NCBI RefSeq assembly: GCF_001522545.3
Contig: NC_031770.1
Location: forward strand, 22,774,770 to 22,838,769
DNA length: 64,000 bases
Direction: 5' to 3'
Source of the DNA: Parus major
Lineage: Eukaryota; Chordata; Aves; Passeriformes; Paridae
Shown: positions 62,568 to 64,000 of the stretch, piece after piece
How the letters are laid out: the number at the start of each line of letters is the position of its first letter
How positions within the stretch are numbered: the stretch's first letter is position 1
Program-made: the position numbers and the translations under genes
The notes under the pieces: generated by a model
The model's input: the letters and a program-made list of their open reading frames with translations, nothing else
Told to the model about the DNA's origin: nothing
Databases searched by the model: none

Positions 62568-62589
62568 AATAAAAATGCTCTTGAATAAA
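62568..62589 (+). promoter_or_regulatory. paired poly(A) signals AATAAA
   Basis: AATAAA at 62568-62573 and 62584-62589, followed within about 60 bp by GT/T-rich sequence (GTCCGTGTTTCTGCTGAATT). This resembles a transcript 3' end on the + strand, although no gene body is identified. Confidence 0.3.
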
Positions 62590-64000
62590 GATCAGTATCT
62601 TTCATTCATTTTCTATTATTCTATGTTCATCATTGTCCGTGTTTCTGCTGAATTGTTTATCTAGAGTCAAATATTGCAGTAAAGGGGCATCTGTGAAAAG
62701 TAGCACTTTGATACACAAGTGGTCAAAACCAATGACAGCAAAAAATGTGTCCAAGATTTCTTTTGCATAAATGACATGTAAATACATGGGAAAAAGAAAA
62801 GGAGATATTGCCAATGAATAAGAAAGGAGGAACAAAGTGGCTCTGTGTATATTTTTACTGCTAAAGGGTATCTTTTTTTACTGCAGCTTAACTGGTGCCT
62901 GCTAAGTCTTGCTCTGCAAGGTTCTACAGGCACTGCAGGCACCACAGGGTAGCTGAGCAGGCTCAAGTCTCTCACACACAGCACTGTCTGCCTTTGCCCA
63001 CTCTCATCTCTTAGAGAAACTGTAGTGCTCAGCTTCTGCTAAGGGGGATAGCTAACATCTAATACTGTAAAGTTATGCAACTACCACAGCAACTACCAGA
63101 GTAGTATTGGCAGTGATTAAAAAAAACTATTTGCTTTTCTAATGGTTATGAAATCATTATAATGATTATGAAATTAATTCTCATTCCAGGGTAGCAGTTA
63201 GGGAAATGGAATTCAGAGGCATTAGGCAAAGATGCAATCCCAGTTGAATTTTTAAGTTTTAAAAGTTAGAACATGAAACTGAAAACCAACTGTCTGGTTA
63301 TGAGGACGACATGTTATGAGGAGGACATGTTCTTTATGAGCTGTTCGCTTACATTTTCTGATGATTCATCTGCCTGTGGAAATCCTTTGCCATCCCTTAT
63401 AGACTAAAATATCATTCTGAAGATAGAGACAGGATTCAAGCAGTACCATTCTCCCCAGATATCTTCTGATGAGGTGTCAGCTTCCTTTTGGCAGAGTCTG
63501 CAGGATAGATAAGGGACTGTGGCTACAGGCACAAAGGGCTTTTATGACAAGGTGAGAAAGAGAAAGTTTCAGATTAGCAGGAATTTGTATCTTTATTGTG
63601 CTTTTAACTTCAGTTTCAAATCTTAAAACAGATTTTTGCTGGTACTTGAACTCAGTGAACTAATGTCCTATTGCATTTTAATTTCATCACTCTGAGTCTC
63701 TGACTTCAAAGCCTGCTCCAAGTCTAGAGAAAAGTTTGCAGTCTGCTTGATTTGGCCATAGAAATGTGGATTTCTTGATATGGTGACAAAACAGGGGGAG
63801 CTCTTGAAATTCACCAGTCATGACTAAAAAACAGTCCACTATGTGTTTTGGAAGATCCATTGTACTTGCACCTGGACGAAGAATAATCTTACCCAGCTCT
63901 TTACTGTTGAAGTGAGGATTACTTCTTTTTAAGGAAACAAATAGAGGAAACTTTGGAGGTAGACTAATTGAAAATAAAGTGAAGTATAACAATAAAATAA
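62590..64000. other. intergenic sequence to the window end
   Basis: Nothing recognised apart from a 16-bp unit repeated twice (TTATGAGGACGACATG and TTATGAGGAGGACATG, 63298-63329). Confidence 0.5.

Noticed and set aside
1..64000. CRISPR arrays, operons, tRNA or rRNA genes, complete retroelement coding regions
   Set aside because: None seen on either strand; the sequence is vertebrate and the mobile elements present are truncated non-coding ends.

Overview
The window is vertebrate nuclear DNA, almost certainly from a bird and probably a songbird. It has one clear multi-exon gene with GT-AG introns and an AT-rich, CpG-poor background. It also carries several 3' ends of CR1-type LINEs and two copies of an LTR that I recall as common in songbird genomes. 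There are no bacterial features, and nearly all short ATG-to-stop frames look like chance.

Region 1 (1 to about 20-23.7 kb) holds the coding part of BICRAL (GLTSCR1L) on the + strand. I assembled eleven coding exons from 2967 to 19944. They join in phase into a 1089-residue protein that agrees with what I know of vertebrate BICRAL (human about 1079 aa) from the N-terminal MDDDDD-CLLDLIGDPQALNYFLHG block to the C-terminal SILEAAVNSILEC. BICRAL is a subunit of the non-canonical BAF (ncBAF/GBAF) chromatin remodeller. Upstream non-coding exons and the promoter lie left of the window. The 3' UTR starts at 19945 and could end at about 20.6 kb, 22.5 kb or 23.7 kb.

Region 2 (about 23.4-30.5 kb) has no gene I recognise. 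It has a few exon-like open stretches with good splice signals, a 97-codon stop-free frame on the - strand at 28.1-28.4 kb, CR1 fragments, a long AT palindromic microsatellite and a 93-base assembly gap.

Region 3 (30.5-64 kb) is about 33 kb of intergenic or long-intron DNA. Its clearest content is one copy of a 0.43-kb direct duplication (copies at 26.97 and 33.85 kb), an opposed pair of CR1 3' ends at 50.5 kb, and two AT-rich stretches dense in homeodomain-type motifs (51.6-52.0 and 59.3-59.8 kb) that could be enhancers. A 99-nt exon-like block at 62.4 kb is followed by paired poly(A) signals.

I did not find a convincing new biological system. The items most worth checking are the duplicated 0.43-kb block, the exon-like pieces and the two candidate regulatory elements.
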